From the NCBI GenBank assembly GCA_964611895.1, contig CAZTDN010000013.1, positions 16,583 to 80,582 of the forward strand: a stretch of DNA of 64,000 bases, given 5' to 3'. The notes under the pieces are model-generated. The model ran no database searches. It was not told the DNA's origin and saw only the letters and a program-made list of their open reading frames with translations. Position numbers and translations under genes: made by a program. Source of the stretch: JAIEOG01 sp964611895. GTDB lineage: Bacteria; Bdellovibrionota; FAC87; UBA2466. The stretch's first letter is position 1, and the number at the start of each line of letters is the position of its first letter. This document shows positions 26,657 through 36,258 of the stretch, in pieces.

Positions 26657-26690
26657 ACGGCCGGCGCTTCGGCGTCGGCCGTTTTTTTTT
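26657..26690 (+). terminator. Rho-independent terminator after the subtilase gene
   Basis: Hairpin with arms ACGGCCGGCGC and GCGTCGGCCGT around a TTCG loop (26657-26682) runs straight into a run of nine to ten T. Very strong canonical terminator located 16 bases after the stop codon. Confidence 0.92.
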
Positions 26691-26737
26691 GCTTGTGTCA
26701 TGACAGCACAGGCCTTCCGCGGTAAGAAATATTACAA

Positions 26738-27916
26738 ATGTATATTGTAAAGTCCCTACTGTATTGCGCCTTTGCACTTGTGCTGCTCCTTGCTTCCAGC
26801 GAGAACGCGCATACCCGCCGAAAACGACGAGCCAACCTCGGACCCCCGCCTACTCACCCAGTGATTTTATGGTCTAGGACTTTGAGCGAGAGCAAGGATC
26901 CAGAACAAAGAAAAGTAATGGCCTTCAAGCTAAGCCATTACACACAACCCATTTTTCAAGCGACGGTGGTAGAAACACTGCTGACCTGCGCCAAAGACCC
27001 AGACGTTCAAATCAAAGTTTTATGTACAAAGGCGCTGGGCAATGCCAAATCGGCTAGCCAGGAAGGACAAATCCGAGAACTCCTGCTTTCTCAGTTTGCA
27101 GCAGAACCTGCATTGAAGAATACGATCGTTCGCACCCTCATTGCTCGTAAGGACGATTCGCCGGCCGTTCAAAAAGCGCTGTCCGCAGCACTTCAGAACA
27201 CTGAAGAGGTTGAAGAAATTGCTCCGTTGCTCAAATATTTTGAGGAATTTGGGAGTACCGAAAGCGGATTTTTGGACTCTTTGGTGGACCTCTATGGAAA
27301 ACGTTCTAACGTCAAAACTCGGCGCGCTATTGTAAAGGTCCTCGCCACCAGAGCTCGGGGACAGGACAAAGTGATCGAGCTACTGGCCCAGTGTTCCACG
27401 GAACGAGACACTCCCCTTGCTTTAAACTGTCTATCGGGATTGCAGACGCAAGCAAAAAAAGACGCCCGCGCCTGGGAGGCACTTCAAAAAACCATCCAGA
27501 GCGATGATCCGGACGTACTCTTGGCGACGTTGGATGTAATCAATGCACTGCCCGAAACTAAGAATTCTCTTCTCTCCACTCGACTCCTTGAACTTATCAA
27601 CGAAGTCGATGACGCTGAAATTCAAGAAAAAGCGATTCTTGCTCTGGGTATTTGTGGAGATCACTCCGAACTTATTGTGAACACGCTCGAAAAGGTTTTG
27701 AAGAAAGAAAATGGTGAGGAGTCTGCTCGTATTGCTTCCGCCCTCACCCTGGGACGTCAGGCCACCGGCTCGGCAGAGAAAGCTAAAGAGATCCTCAGTT
27801 CCTGCTCAAAAGACAGCGGATCTCAATCCTTAAAGTCAGCCTGTCTGATTGGACTCAAAGATATCGATTCCACAGTACCGACTAAGGCCCCGGCATCGAC
27901 ACCGAAAGCTCCTTAA
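26738..27916 (+). CDS. Secreted HEAT-repeat-like protein, 392 aa
   Basis: A signal peptide or N-terminal anchor (MYIVKSLLYCAFALVLLLAS) precedes an all-helical repeat protein. Segments such as DPDVQIKVLCTKALGNAKS and DDAEIQEKAILALGICGDH show HEAT/armadillo-type paired helices with conserved Asp and Ala positions. It is likely a periplasmic protein-binding scaffold with no enzymatic motif. The stop codon overlaps the stop of the convergent serS gene in a shared TTAA. It has no strong ribosome-binding site and probably its own promoter after the terminator. Confidence 0.75.
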   Translation: MYIVKSLLYCAFALVLLLASSENAHTRRKRRANLGPPPTHPVILWSRTLSESKDPEQRKVMAFKLSHYTQPIFQATVVETLLTCAKDPDVQIKVLCTKALGNAKSASQEGQIRELLLSQFAAEPALKNTIVRTLIARKDDSPAVQKALSAALQNTEEVEEIAPLLKYFEEFGSTESGFLDSLVDLYGKRSNVKTRRAIVKVLATRARGQDKVIELLAQCSTERDTPLALNCLSGLQTQAKKDARAWEALQKTIQSDDPDVLLATLDVINALPETKNSLLSTRLLELINEVDDAEIQEKAILALGICGDHSELIVNTLEKVLKKENGEESARIASALTLGRQATGSAEKAKEILSSCSKDSGSQSLKSACLIGLKDIDSTVPTKAPASTPKAP

Positions 27917-29169
27917 AGATATTTTTTAAGCGCTTCTGGCACGGTGAAACCGCCATCGGCAGTTTGGTAGTTTTCCATCAATGCAATCAAAGTACGGCCC
28001 ACAGCCAATCCCGAGCCATTGAGGGTATGAACAAATTGAACCTTTCGGTCGACTTCACTTCGATAGCGGATCCCAGCTCGCCGAGCCTGATAATCGGTAA
28101 AACAGCTACAGGATGAAATTTCCATGTACGCGTTGGCGCCTGGTGACCAAACTTCGATGTCGTAAGTCTTTGCGGAACCAAAACCCATGTCTCCAGTGCA
28201 GAGACAAACCACCCGGTAGGGCAACCCTAAAACCTGAAGAACCTTTTCTGCATCCAGCGTCAAACTTTCCAATTCCTGAAACGATGTTTCGGGCTTTGCA
28301 AACTTAACGAGTTCCACTTTATTGAACTGGTGCTGTCTCTTTAGCCCCTTAGTGTCTTTGCCATAACTCCCGGCCTCCGAACGAAAACACGGCGTATAGG
28401 CAACGTACTTCTTGGGAAGATCCTTCTCCTCGAGGATTTCCTCGCGGTGAAAATTCGTAACCGGAACTTCGGCGGTGGGGATTAAGAAAAAATCGAATTT
28501 TTCGACTCGAAAGACGTCTTCTTCAAACTTGGGGAGCTGGCCCGTGCCAGTCAGCGCCTGCCGGTTCACCAAAAAAGGCGGCTGCATCTCTAAGTAACCC
28601 GCTTGGGTATGCAAATCGAGCATGAGTTGAATCAACGCCCGCTCTAAACGAGCGGCCATCCCCGTAAGAAACACAAACCGGGCGCCAGTGACCTCACCGG
28701 CTTTTTTGAAATGCATCCACCCCTGTTTTTCGCCGATCTCATCATGGGTCAGGGGCTTGAACGAGAACTGAGGGACCTTGCCCCACTTACGAATTTCGAG
28801 GTTGTCTTCAGCCACTCGCCCAACAGGGACGCTCGCATCGGGAATGTTAGGAAGCTCGTAAAGGGCTGTTTTGAGTGCTTCTTCGGTTTCCGCAAGCACT
28901 GCATCCAAATCGCGGATCTGCGCCGCTACGGACTTCATTTCTTCCATTAACGATGAGCAGTCTTCTTTGTTCTTTTTCAGATTGGCGATTTGAAGGGAGG
29001 CTTGGTTTCGTTTGGCTTTGAGAGCCTCTACTTCCAAGAGTGTGGAGCGGCGTTTCGCATCGAGTTCAATGACAAGAGCTAGTGCTGTTTTGGCAGCTTT
29101 ATTTCCCCTTTTATCAAGAGCTTGTTCTACTTCTCCGGGATTGGCTACAACCGTTCTCAAATCGAGCAT
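27913..29169 (-). CDS. serS: Seryl-tRNA synthetase, 418 aa
   Basis: Class II synthetase that charges tRNA-Ser. The N-terminal coiled-coil arm (residues 25-100, LLEVEALKAKRNQASLQI) binds the tRNA long variable arm. Motif 2 is PCFRSEAGSYGKDTKGLKRQHQF and motif 3 contains LNGSGLAVGRTLIALMENYQ. Length is normal. It starts 8 bases after the stop of the TPR gene and is the last gene of the run that begins with the histidine kinase. Confidence 0.97.
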   Translation of the reverse strand: MLDLRTVVANPGEVEQALDKRGNKAAKTALALVIELDAKRRSTLLEVEALKAKRNQASLQIANLKKNKEDCSSLMEEMKSVAAQIRDLDAVLAETEEALKTALYELPNIPDASVPVGRVAEDNLEIRKWGKVPQFSFKPLTHDEIGEKQGWMHFKKAGEVTGARFVFLTGMAARLERALIQLMLDLHTQAGYLEMQPPFLVNRQALTGTGQLPKFEEDVFRVEKFDFFLIPTAEVPVTNFHREEILEEKDLPKKYVAYTPCFRSEAGSYGKDTKGLKRQHQFNKVELVKFAKPETSFQELESLTLDAEKVLQVLGLPYRVVCLCTGDMGFGSAKTYDIEVWSPGANAYMEISSCSCFTDYQARRAGIRYRSEVDRKVQFVHTLNGSGLAVGRTLIALMENYQTADGGFTVPEALKKYL

Positions 29170-29177
29170 GGGGCTTT

Positions 29178-32105
29178 CTACTCCTCAATCGTCATCCTCT
29201 TGATTAGCCCTCTGATAGCTGTTGCGTCCGTTGCAGCGGGGTTTCGTTCAAGATAGATTTCAAACTCTTTAACGCCTTCTTTGTCTCTCTGCATGGCATA
29301 GTACACATACCCTAGTTCCCGATGCAACTCAGGGTCGTTGGCATCAATGCTCAGCGCCAGATGGATCGCTGCCTCCCCACTTTCGGGGAGATTTTTCGCT
29401 CGATAGCATCGGGAAAGAAGTAGGTACGCACGTGTCTTCTCTGCCTTAAACTCAGGGGCTTGGGACAGGGAGGGAAGTGCCGTGACTTTCTTCAACTCCT
29501 CAATGGCCTTGTCGAAGTTTTCGTATTCCATGTAAAGTTCGGCGAGCTCCAAAACAAACTTATAGTTATTTGGATTGTTGGCTACTTCCTGGACCATCTG
29601 ATCCACAGCGGCGTCCTTAAGCTCCCGAAGCTGATAAATCTTTGATAGATACCGATGTACGCCTGGGTAATTGGGCGTCACTCCTATCAGAAATTTCAGC
29701 ACGTCTTCAGATTGCTGATAAGCCTTCATCTGAAAGAGCAAATCGGCGGCCCGGTAGAATCCCTCACTATTTCTTCGGTCCAAAAGTGAGCTCAAACGAT
29801 ATTCGGCGACGGCCTTGTCCAGTTCGCCGACGGCTTCGAGCGCTTTTCCCAACGACATGCGTACTTTGCTTTGACGGTTGTCGATGTCGAGCGATTTGTG
29901 GAAAAAACCTATGGCCCGTCGATATTCCTTTGCCTCGGCATAGATTTCACCCAGCGCCCAGTAGTTTTGCGCATTTTTGGGGTCGCCGGAAATCAGCTCC
30001 TTAAGAAAACGAACGGCAAAGTTTTTTTCATGCGCTGCTACTTTGAGTTTTAGCCATTCGGTCAAGGCATCGTAATTTCGAGGATCGATCGTGTATGCTT
30101 GGTTGAAAAATCGGATAGCGTCTTTGGCGCCATCCTTCTTATAAATCAATCTTAGTTTTCCGGCGTAGTAGAGAATTTCTGAGTCCGCCGAGTTGATTTT
30201 CGCCGCGTGTAGAAACTGATTCAGGGCCTCGTTGTAGTCTTGTTTTCGATAAAAATGTTTTCCTAGAGCCGCGTAGGGTTTTTCGCTCTCGGGGGCCAGT
30301 GCGACGGCTTGAAGTATGAGCTTGTAACCTCGATCAAAATTATACTGCTCAGACTCAAGGGAACCGAGCTTGATATAGCCCATGGGTTCTTTCGGGTCGC
30401 GATCGATGGCGCGTTGATAATAGCTCATCACCCTTCTGAAATCTTCGTACGAGCTGGCCGCTTTTTCCAAGGCTTCCCCAACGTGAATGAGCGCCATACC
30501 ACTTTGCGGCTCTAATAACTGCGCTGCTTGATAAAATCGTACCGCTTCATCGAGTTTTCCCTGATTCAGCAGACCATTGGCTTGCTCTGAAAAATAAGCT
30601 GCATGGTACTCGGCTGAAGCAGCCAACGCAGTCAAGTTTTTCTCACTCAAATCTAGCCCTTTAACTTTTTTACGCACTTCGGCGCCTTGACCCCCTAAAT
30701 AATGATAGGCCAATAAAAAATCATTCTGCGCCTGCGCTTTATTGCCCGTGATTTCGTTTATTTCCCCAAGACGTTGGTAAGCTTTTCCCGGCACAAGAGG
30801 CACGGTGAAACGGGCTAACTTGCCACAGGTCTCATACAATCCTCGTGCTTCATTGAGCCGGTTTTCTTGCGCAGCAATATCTGCCAAAAGCAGGTATGTT
30901 TTGGGGTGAAGCGGATTTAGCTTCAATGCCTCAATCGCCTCCGATTTAGCCGTGGCCAGGTCACCCCCTTCAAAAGCAATCAGGCCCGCATAATATCGGC
31001 CACGCACTCTGCTTGGATCGAGTTTGACGGCGCCCATTACTGCAGTTCGAGCGAGCTCCAGATCCCCCGAGGCGTAGTGCAACTCGCCGGTCAACAGCAG
31101 ACTCTCCGCCGAGGTTGGATCGGCCTCTCCGGCTTTTGCAGCAAGGGCCTTGGCGTCGTTTTGCTTGCCTTCCGCCTGAGCCAGAATGGCTTCTGCTAAA
31201 TATAAATCGGAGGCATGGGGATCCGTGAGGCGCGCACGTTGAATCAGACGTTGGATTTCTGTTTTTAAGCGTTGGGAATCGGAGAGCGAGGCTGCCGTCC
31301 GTGCGGTTGCTACGGCAAGTTTTCCCAGAAGTGCTGCATCTTTGTCATTGAGTGAGACTGCGTCCTTCAACACTTCACGCGCTCCACGATAGAACAGCAA
31401 CGTATCTTGAGCCATGAGAACAGCGCCTTCGGAACTCAGGGTTTGGGCTCTTTCTTCCACGCTTGCTGGGTTCGAAAGCGAGCTCAGTGAGTTTTCTCCG
31501 GTAACCGCCTTTTCAGTGATAACTGCAACATCCGGATCGGAAGGCCACAGAACGACTGCAACCAAGACAACCACGACGACACCCAACAGCACTTTGCGTT
31601 TTCTTGGCGTGTCTAGCCACTTCGATTGGGCTCGATCTGCTTTGAGAGGCGATTCTATTGGGGGAGTGCCGTCTGGATGCGCTTCGGGCAGAAGTTCAGG
31701 GGGCGGCTCGATGAGGATGAGATCCGTTTTCCCGGCAGCATGTACTTGCGTGCCGCCTCCGGCTGGAACATCAGGCTCTTTCCCAAAGAGCGCCTCAATC
31801 TCAGAGCGGTTTGTACCCTCTGAGGAATGTTCGTGATTGGTAATGCTGGGTTCTACGGACTCTCGCGAAGAGACTTCGGCTTCTTCTTCAGGTAAGCCAT
31901 AGTCTTTTTTGTACAAACGTCGAATAAATCCGTCGAAAAAAATGGGGTGCGAGGCTACTTTTACCCATTTTTGAAAGGGTGCTTGGGCAATTTCCTCTTC
32001 GCCAGTGAGCTTCCCTGAAAGTATTTGGGCAAAGAGTTCCTTTTCGTAATACTCCCCCAATACTTCGAGTTGAGCGTTACGCAGCCTGTACCGGGTTTTT
32101 GCCAT
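29178..32105 (-). CDS. Membrane-anchored TPR protein with N-terminal GYF-like domain, 975 aa
   Basis: The N-terminus (about residues 1-60, RYRLRNAQLEVLGEYYEKE and QKWVKVASHPIFFDGFI) resembles GYF_2-type domains. An acidic linker follows, then one membrane helix near residues 169-190, then roughly 20 tetratricopeptide repeats to the end. Repeat examples are PHASDLYLAEAILAQAEGK and FYRAADLLFQMKAYQQSEDV. The TPR region should lie outside the cytoplasm if the N-terminus is inside. It is probably a large scaffold for an envelope complex. It is separated by 1 base from the Na/Pi cotransporter and 8 bases from serS. Confidence 0.78.
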   Translation of the reverse strand: MAKTRYRLRNAQLEVLGEYYEKELFAQILSGKLTGEEEIAQAPFQKWVKVASHPIFFDGFIRRLYKKDYGLPEEEAEVSSRESVEPSITNHEHSSEGTNRSEIEALFGKEPDVPAGGGTQVHAAGKTDLILIEPPPELLPEAHPDGTPPIESPLKADRAQSKWLDTPRKRKVLLGVVVVVLVAVVLWPSDPDVAVITEKAVTGENSLSSLSNPASVEERAQTLSSEGAVLMAQDTLLFYRGAREVLKDAVSLNDKDAALLGKLAVATARTAASLSDSQRLKTEIQRLIQRARLTDPHASDLYLAEAILAQAEGKQNDAKALAAKAGEADPTSAESLLLTGELHYASGDLELARTAVMGAVKLDPSRVRGRYYAGLIAFEGGDLATAKSEAIEALKLNPLHPKTYLLLADIAAQENRLNEARGLYETCGKLARFTVPLVPGKAYQRLGEINEITGNKAQAQNDFLLAYHYLGGQGAEVRKKVKGLDLSEKNLTALAASAEYHAAYFSEQANGLLNQGKLDEAVRFYQAAQLLEPQSGMALIHVGEALEKAASSYEDFRRVMSYYQRAIDRDPKEPMGYIKLGSLESEQYNFDRGYKLILQAVALAPESEKPYAALGKHFYRKQDYNEALNQFLHAAKINSADSEILYYAGKLRLIYKKDGAKDAIRFFNQAYTIDPRNYDALTEWLKLKVAAHEKNFAVRFLKELISGDPKNAQNYWALGEIYAEAKEYRRAIGFFHKSLDIDNRQSKVRMSLGKALEAVGELDKAVAEYRLSSLLDRRNSEGFYRAADLLFQMKAYQQSEDVLKFLIGVTPNYPGVHRYLSKIYQLRELKDAAVDQMVQEVANNPNNYKFVLELAELYMEYENFDKAIEELKKVTALPSLSQAPEFKAEKTRAYLLLSRCYRAKNLPESGEAAIHLALSIDANDPELHRELGYVYYAMQRDKEGVKEFEIYLERNPAATDATAIRGLIKRMTIEE

Positions 32106-32106
32106 T

Positions 32107-33732
32107 TTAACCAGCTCTTTGTTTGGGTTGGCGTGAGCCCTGAACCTTCAATGTGTTTATGCTCAAGGCAGCAACCCGCACCATGTGTCCCAAAAGGTCC
32201 AAGTGTACGGACGAAGAATCCTGACTGACTTTGATACCGCTGTGTAGGCGCAACAAATGCCGCTCGGTTAACGCTAAGGAAACCCGCTCAATTTCATCAA
32301 ACCGCCTAAGAAGCTCTTTTTCCAAACCCACAGACTGTGCGCTGAAGTAGGACGTAGACAGTCGCAAACATTCAGAAACTTGGAGATGAAACTGATTGAT
32401 CTCCTTCCAGCCTTCTTCTGAAAACTCATACCCCTTGGCTCGACACTTGTGGACCAATCCCATGATGTTATTTGCAATAATATCGCCGATATTTTCCATG
32501 TCATTGGTTCGAATCAGTATTTCAAACTCTCTATCAACTTGCTCCTGAGTCATTTCATTCTGGGTTAAGCTGGTTAAGAACCGCTTAATTCCCTTATTAA
32601 GAAAATCAATGACCTTATCATTTGCTCGAAACTCTTCTACCGCTTGGCTGTCGCCGGTCTGAAAGAAGACCAGGCACTGCCCAAACAACTTTTCCACTGA
32701 ATCGGACAATCGCATCAGCTCTCGCTGCGCCTGTGCAAGTGCTAACTCTGGCGTGTTTAACGTTCCCCAGTCCAAATACTGATAGTGGAACGGGCCTTTA
32801 TCCTCTTTGTTAGGCAACAAAAAAGTCACCAGCCTCACGCCGTAGGGCAAAAGGGGCAGAAACACGAGCGCCACAACGATATTGAACGAAGTGTGGGCCA
32901 CTGCGATTTCTCTACGGACCCCTGCTCCCAGCATTTCCAAACTCGCAGCGAACCACGCCTGTAGAGGCCACAAGAAACCGATCCCCGCAATTTTTGTAAG
33001 CAAGTTCCCCAAAGCTACCTGCTTGCCTGGGAGATCAGCACTCAAACTCGAAAAATATCCGGTTGCAGCATTGCCTAGATTCGCCCCAAAAATCCAAGGA
33101 AGTGCTTCTAAAACAGTGGCCTGTTGCGCCACGAGCAGCGACATAGAGAACGCAACCGTAGCAGAGCTACTTTGCGTGAATGCGGCAAAAAGTGCCGAAA
33201 TCACAAAACCAAAAAGGGGTTTGTCCCTGAACGAGTTGGAAAATTTAACAAAGAGTGGTTCTTGGCGGAGCATTTCTCCCGCCTCGACAAGCAAATCGAG
33301 AGAGAAAAACACCATCCCCACAAACAAAGTCACCCGCCCAAAACGTTTGGCCCACGGGTGCGCTGCGATCGTTTCCACCAAAAAACCGAGCGTCAGGATC
33401 ACCATCCCATACTCGGACACCTTGAACGCCAGCATTTGAACCATGAGGGTGGAACCAATTCCAGCGCCCAAAGAAACCGCAAGCGTTTGGGGCAAGGACA
33501 ATAGGCGCGCATTCGCGAGCGAGACCAACATTGCAGTGACAGCGCCACTGCTACACAAGAGCATAGACAGGACGCTGCCCAAGGCAAGACCACGCCAACG
33601 GCTACTCGTCGTTTGGTTCAGCCAGGTTCGAAAGTGCGACCCAGCTAACATTTGAATACTCTTGGACAGCTCCGCAATCGAGTAAATAAGAAGTGTGGAA
33701 CCCCCCAATAACTTGAGAAATTCTGGTCGCAC
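32107..33732 (-). CDS. Na/Pi cotransporter family protein with PhoU-like domain, 541 aa
   Basis: Sodium-phosphate symporter of the NptA/YjbB type. Two inverted membrane repeats hold the transport core: the second has the canonical TQSSSATVAF, while the first has LLCSSGAVTAML where QSSS is expected. The C-terminal 180 residues form a PhoU-like helical domain (RLSDSVEKLFGQCLVFF, RTNDMENIGDIIANN). It lies 41 bases after ftsY and 1 base before the TPR gene. The changed first QSSS motif may alter transport or coupling. Confidence 0.87.
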   Translation of the reverse strand: MRPEFLKLLGGSTLLIYSIAELSKSIQMLAGSHFRTWLNQTTSSRWRGLALGSVLSMLLCSSGAVTAMLVSLANARLLSLPQTLAVSLGAGIGSTLMVQMLAFKVSEYGMVILTLGFLVETIAAHPWAKRFGRVTLFVGMVFFSLDLLVEAGEMLRQEPLFVKFSNSFRDKPLFGFVISALFAAFTQSSSATVAFSMSLLVAQQATVLEALPWIFGANLGNAATGYFSSLSADLPGKQVALGNLLTKIAGIGFLWPLQAWFAASLEMLGAGVRREIAVAHTSFNIVVALVFLPLLPYGVRLVTFLLPNKEDKGPFHYQYLDWGTLNTPELALAQAQRELMRLSDSVEKLFGQCLVFFQTGDSQAVEEFRANDKVIDFLNKGIKRFLTSLTQNEMTQEQVDREFEILIRTNDMENIGDIIANNIMGLVHKCRAKGYEFSEEGWKEINQFHLQVSECLRLSTSYFSAQSVGLEKELLRRFDEIERVSLALTERHLLRLHSGIKVSQDSSSVHLDLLGHMVRVAALSINTLKVQGSRQPKQRAG

Positions 33733-33773
33733 GGGACCTCTTCTGAGTGAAAGAACAGCGTTTAAAAACGGGC

Positions 33774-34796
33774 TTAGGCTAGCAACGCTTGTGAAAACGC
33801 CTTGCTATCAAAAGGTACTAAATCGGTCAGAGATTCCCCTAAACCGATGAAACGGACAGGCAGCTTTAAATCGGAAGCAATGGACAAAACGGCGCCGCCT
33901 TTTGCCGTACCATCCAATTTAGTAACCACTACACCGGTCAATCCTAAGGCCTCATGAAATTGCTTGGCCTGAACGATGGAGTTCTGACCTAGCGTTCCGT
34001 CAACGACCAACCAAACCTGGTGTGGCGCATCGGGCAAAACTTTTTTTACTACTTTGTGGATGCGCTTCAATTCATCCATCAAGTGCGTTTTAGTATGCAG
34101 GCGTCCCGCCGTGTCCAACAGAACAACGTCCACTCCCCGCGATACTCCAGCGGAAACGGCATCAAAGGCGGTTGCGCCAGGGTCTGCGCCTTCTCGCCCA
34201 GCCACAAACTGACAGCCTGCCCGCTCCGACCAAACTCGCAGCTGTTCAATAGCCGCCGCACGAAATGAGTCGCAAGCTCCCAACAAAACAGAATGCCCGC
34301 TTTGAGAAAATCTAAAAGCAAGTTTGCCAACGGTAGTCGTCTTGCCTGCACCATTCACTCCTACCACGCTAACTACCAGAGGCCGGGGAGCCGCAGGAAC
34401 AGTCCACCCGTCTTCAGTCTCGCCAAACAAGCGCTCAACTTCCTGTTTTAGCGCCTCAGCTAAGTCGACTGCCTCATCCTGAGCGCTCTTCTCCTTCACG
34501 GCGCCTAAAAGCAGCCGTGAAGTGGCCAAGGAAACATCGGAAATCAAAAGTTTTTCTTCGAGCGCGTCCCATTCTTCTCCAACCAATTCAGAGGGCTTTC
34601 GCTTCAGGAGCGACGCCAGTTCTGACCACCAATGCTTGCGCGTTTTGGCTAGCGCTGCCTCAAGAACAGACTTGGGCTGTTCGACGGATTTTTCCGATTC
34701 AACCGGCCGTTTTCGGCTCTTCCACCAAAACGCGGTGGCCGCCGCCAACAACGTTACGGTCAACAAGCTCAGTTCTACAGTCGCATCCAAAAACAT
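33774..34796 (-). CDS. ftsY: Signal recognition particle receptor FtsY, 340 aa
   Basis: SRP receptor GTPase for co-translational membrane insertion. An N-terminal hydrophobic helix (LLTVTLLAAATAFWW) replaces the long acidic A domain of E. coli FtsY; it is a direct membrane anchor. The NG domain has G1 GVNGAGKTTTVGKLA, the DSFRAAAIEQL motif, G3 DTAGRLHTKTHLMDEL and G4 TKLDGTAKGG. Length is typical for membrane-tethered short FtsY. It is 44 bases after the response regulator and 41 bases before the Na/Pi gene. Confidence 0.96.
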   Translation of the reverse strand: MFLDATVELSLLTVTLLAAATAFWWKSRKRPVESEKSVEQPKSVLEAALAKTRKHWWSELASLLKRKPSELVGEEWDALEEKLLISDVSLATSRLLLGAVKEKSAQDEAVDLAEALKQEVERLFGETEDGWTVPAAPRPLVVSVVGVNGAGKTTTVGKLAFRFSQSGHSVLLGACDSFRAAAIEQLRVWSERAGCQFVAGREGADPGATAFDAVSAGVSRGVDVVLLDTAGRLHTKTHLMDELKRIHKVVKKVLPDAPHQVWLVVDGTLGQNSIVQAKQFHEALGLTGVVVTKLDGTAKGGAVLSIASDLKLPVRFIGLGESLTDLVPFDSKAFSQALLA

Positions 34797-34840
34797 AGGG
34801 ATTCTTACTACCCAACCGAACCCTCAACTGCACTTAAATT

Positions 34841-36244
34841 CTATAAAATCTCGCTGTCGAGCGCCGGAGGAACCAAGGACTCTGGTTTGAGAGGCTCCTC
34901 GCTGTTTTCTAAATATCGGTGAATTGTCCGAGGATGCACTCCTAATATTTTGGCTGCCTGCTTCTTATCTCCATGAGAGACCTTCAGCACTTCGTCCATC
35001 ATTAAACGCTCAACCTGTCGGAGTGAGAAGCCCAGAGGGATGGTTACCGTTTTGGGTTGCCCCTCGCCCCCGACATCGACCGGAAGATCGGAGCTCTCAA
35101 TAACACCCGTGCGATTGAGCACTACAGCTCGTTCCATGACGTTCTGCAGTTCGCGGATGTTTCCAGGCCAACCATAATTTACCAAGCTTTCCATCGCCTG
35201 CGGCGTGATGAGTGGAACCTCTCTTTGGTTTTTCTTGGCCGACTCCTCGATAAACTTTTGTGCCAACAGGGGGATATCTTCCTTGCGCGCTCTAAGCGCT
35301 GGAACGTGAATATTTACAACGTTCAATCGGTAATACAAATCCTCGCGGAAAACTCCTTGCTTGATCGCCTGCGCCAAATCGCTATTCGTGGCGCTGATCA
35401 CTCTGGTTTTGACTCGATGGGTTTCATTTCCTCCCAATCGCTCAAACTCCCCTTCTTGCAGAAAACGAAGCAGCTTGGTCTGAAAAGCCACCGGTGCAAT
35501 TCCTATTTCGTCCAGAAACAATGTCCCACCATCGGCGAGCTCAACCCGACCTTTTTTTCTCTTGGAAGCCCCAGTAAACGCTCCCGGTTCATACCCAAAA
35601 AGCTCGGCTTCCAAAAGATTTTCCGGAATCGCTGCGCAGTTAATCTTTACAAAAATTCCATTTCCCGGCGCTCCAGCACGATGGATATACTCGGCAATCA
35701 AACCCTTACCTGTCCCGCTCTCTCCCTGGATCAAAACACTGGCTCGACTTCGGGCTGCTTGATTGACTGTAATCATCAAACTCTGCATGGCTTCCGACTT
35801 GCCTACAACTTCTCTCCCACTGGCCGCCAAATGTTGTTCCAACTCTTCCTTCAATCCCTGGTTCTCGGTTACCAATCGCCGCTTCTCTAGAGCACGGTGC
35901 ACCGTACGCAGTACGGTGAGACGCTGGAGCGGTTTGGTAACAAAATCGTATGCGCCCTTACGCATGGCTTCGACGGCGAGCTCCACCGTCCCAAATGCAG
36001 TTAACAAAATCACTTCAACGGTAGGGTCCACGCGCTTCACGGCTTCTAGCAAGCCTATACCATCCATAAACCGCATTCTGAGATCGGTTAGCAGCACGTC
36101 CGCAGCGCCCTTTTGCACCCACTTCAAAGCGGATTCCGCATCTTGAAATGTTGTTACTTGCGCACCATCAGACTTAAGGATTCTTTCGAGTGACTCTAGA
36201 TTGGCTGCCTCGTCGTCTACGACGACGATACGATACCCTTGCAT
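34841..36244 (-). CDS. NtrC-family sigma54-dependent response regulator, 467 aa
   Basis: Two-component activator of sigma54 promoters. The receiver domain has the acidic pocket (VVVDDE) and phospho-acceptor Asp54 (LLTDLRMRFMDG). The AAA+ domain has Walker A GESGTGKG, the sigma54-contact loop GAFTGA and Walker B GGTLFLDEIG. A C-terminal Fis-type helix-turn-helix contains KQAAKILGVHPRTIHRYL. The start MQGYRIVVVDDE is chosen for the GGGGGA five bases upstream and because it puts the Asp at the usual position; a start at 36259 is also open. It follows its likely cognate kinase with a 14-base gap. Targets unknown. Confidence 0.94.
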   Translation of the reverse strand: MQGYRIVVVDDEAANLESLERILKSDGAQVTTFQDAESALKWVQKGAADVLLTDLRMRFMDGIGLLEAVKRVDPTVEVILLTAFGTVELAVEAMRKGAYDFVTKPLQRLTVLRTVHRALEKRRLVTENQGLKEELEQHLAASGREVVGKSEAMQSLMITVNQAARSRASVLIQGESGTGKGLIAEYIHRAGAPGNGIFVKINCAAIPENLLEAELFGYEPGAFTGASKRKKGRVELADGGTLFLDEIGIAPVAFQTKLLRFLQEGEFERLGGNETHRVKTRVISATNSDLAQAIKQGVFREDLYYRLNVVNIHVPALRARKEDIPLLAQKFIEESAKKNQREVPLITPQAMESLVNYGWPGNIRELQNVMERAVVLNRTGVIESSDLPVDVGGEGQPKTVTIPLGFSLRQVERLMMDEVLKVSHGDKKQAAKILGVHPRTIHRYLENSEEPLKPESLVPPALDSEIL

Positions 36245-36258
36245 GGCGTCCCCCATCA

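Noticed and set aside
35057..35890. Plus-strand open frame of 277 codons
   Set aside because: Lies wholly antisense to the AAA+ domain of the NtrC-type regulator; mirrors its codon structure and has no start signal.
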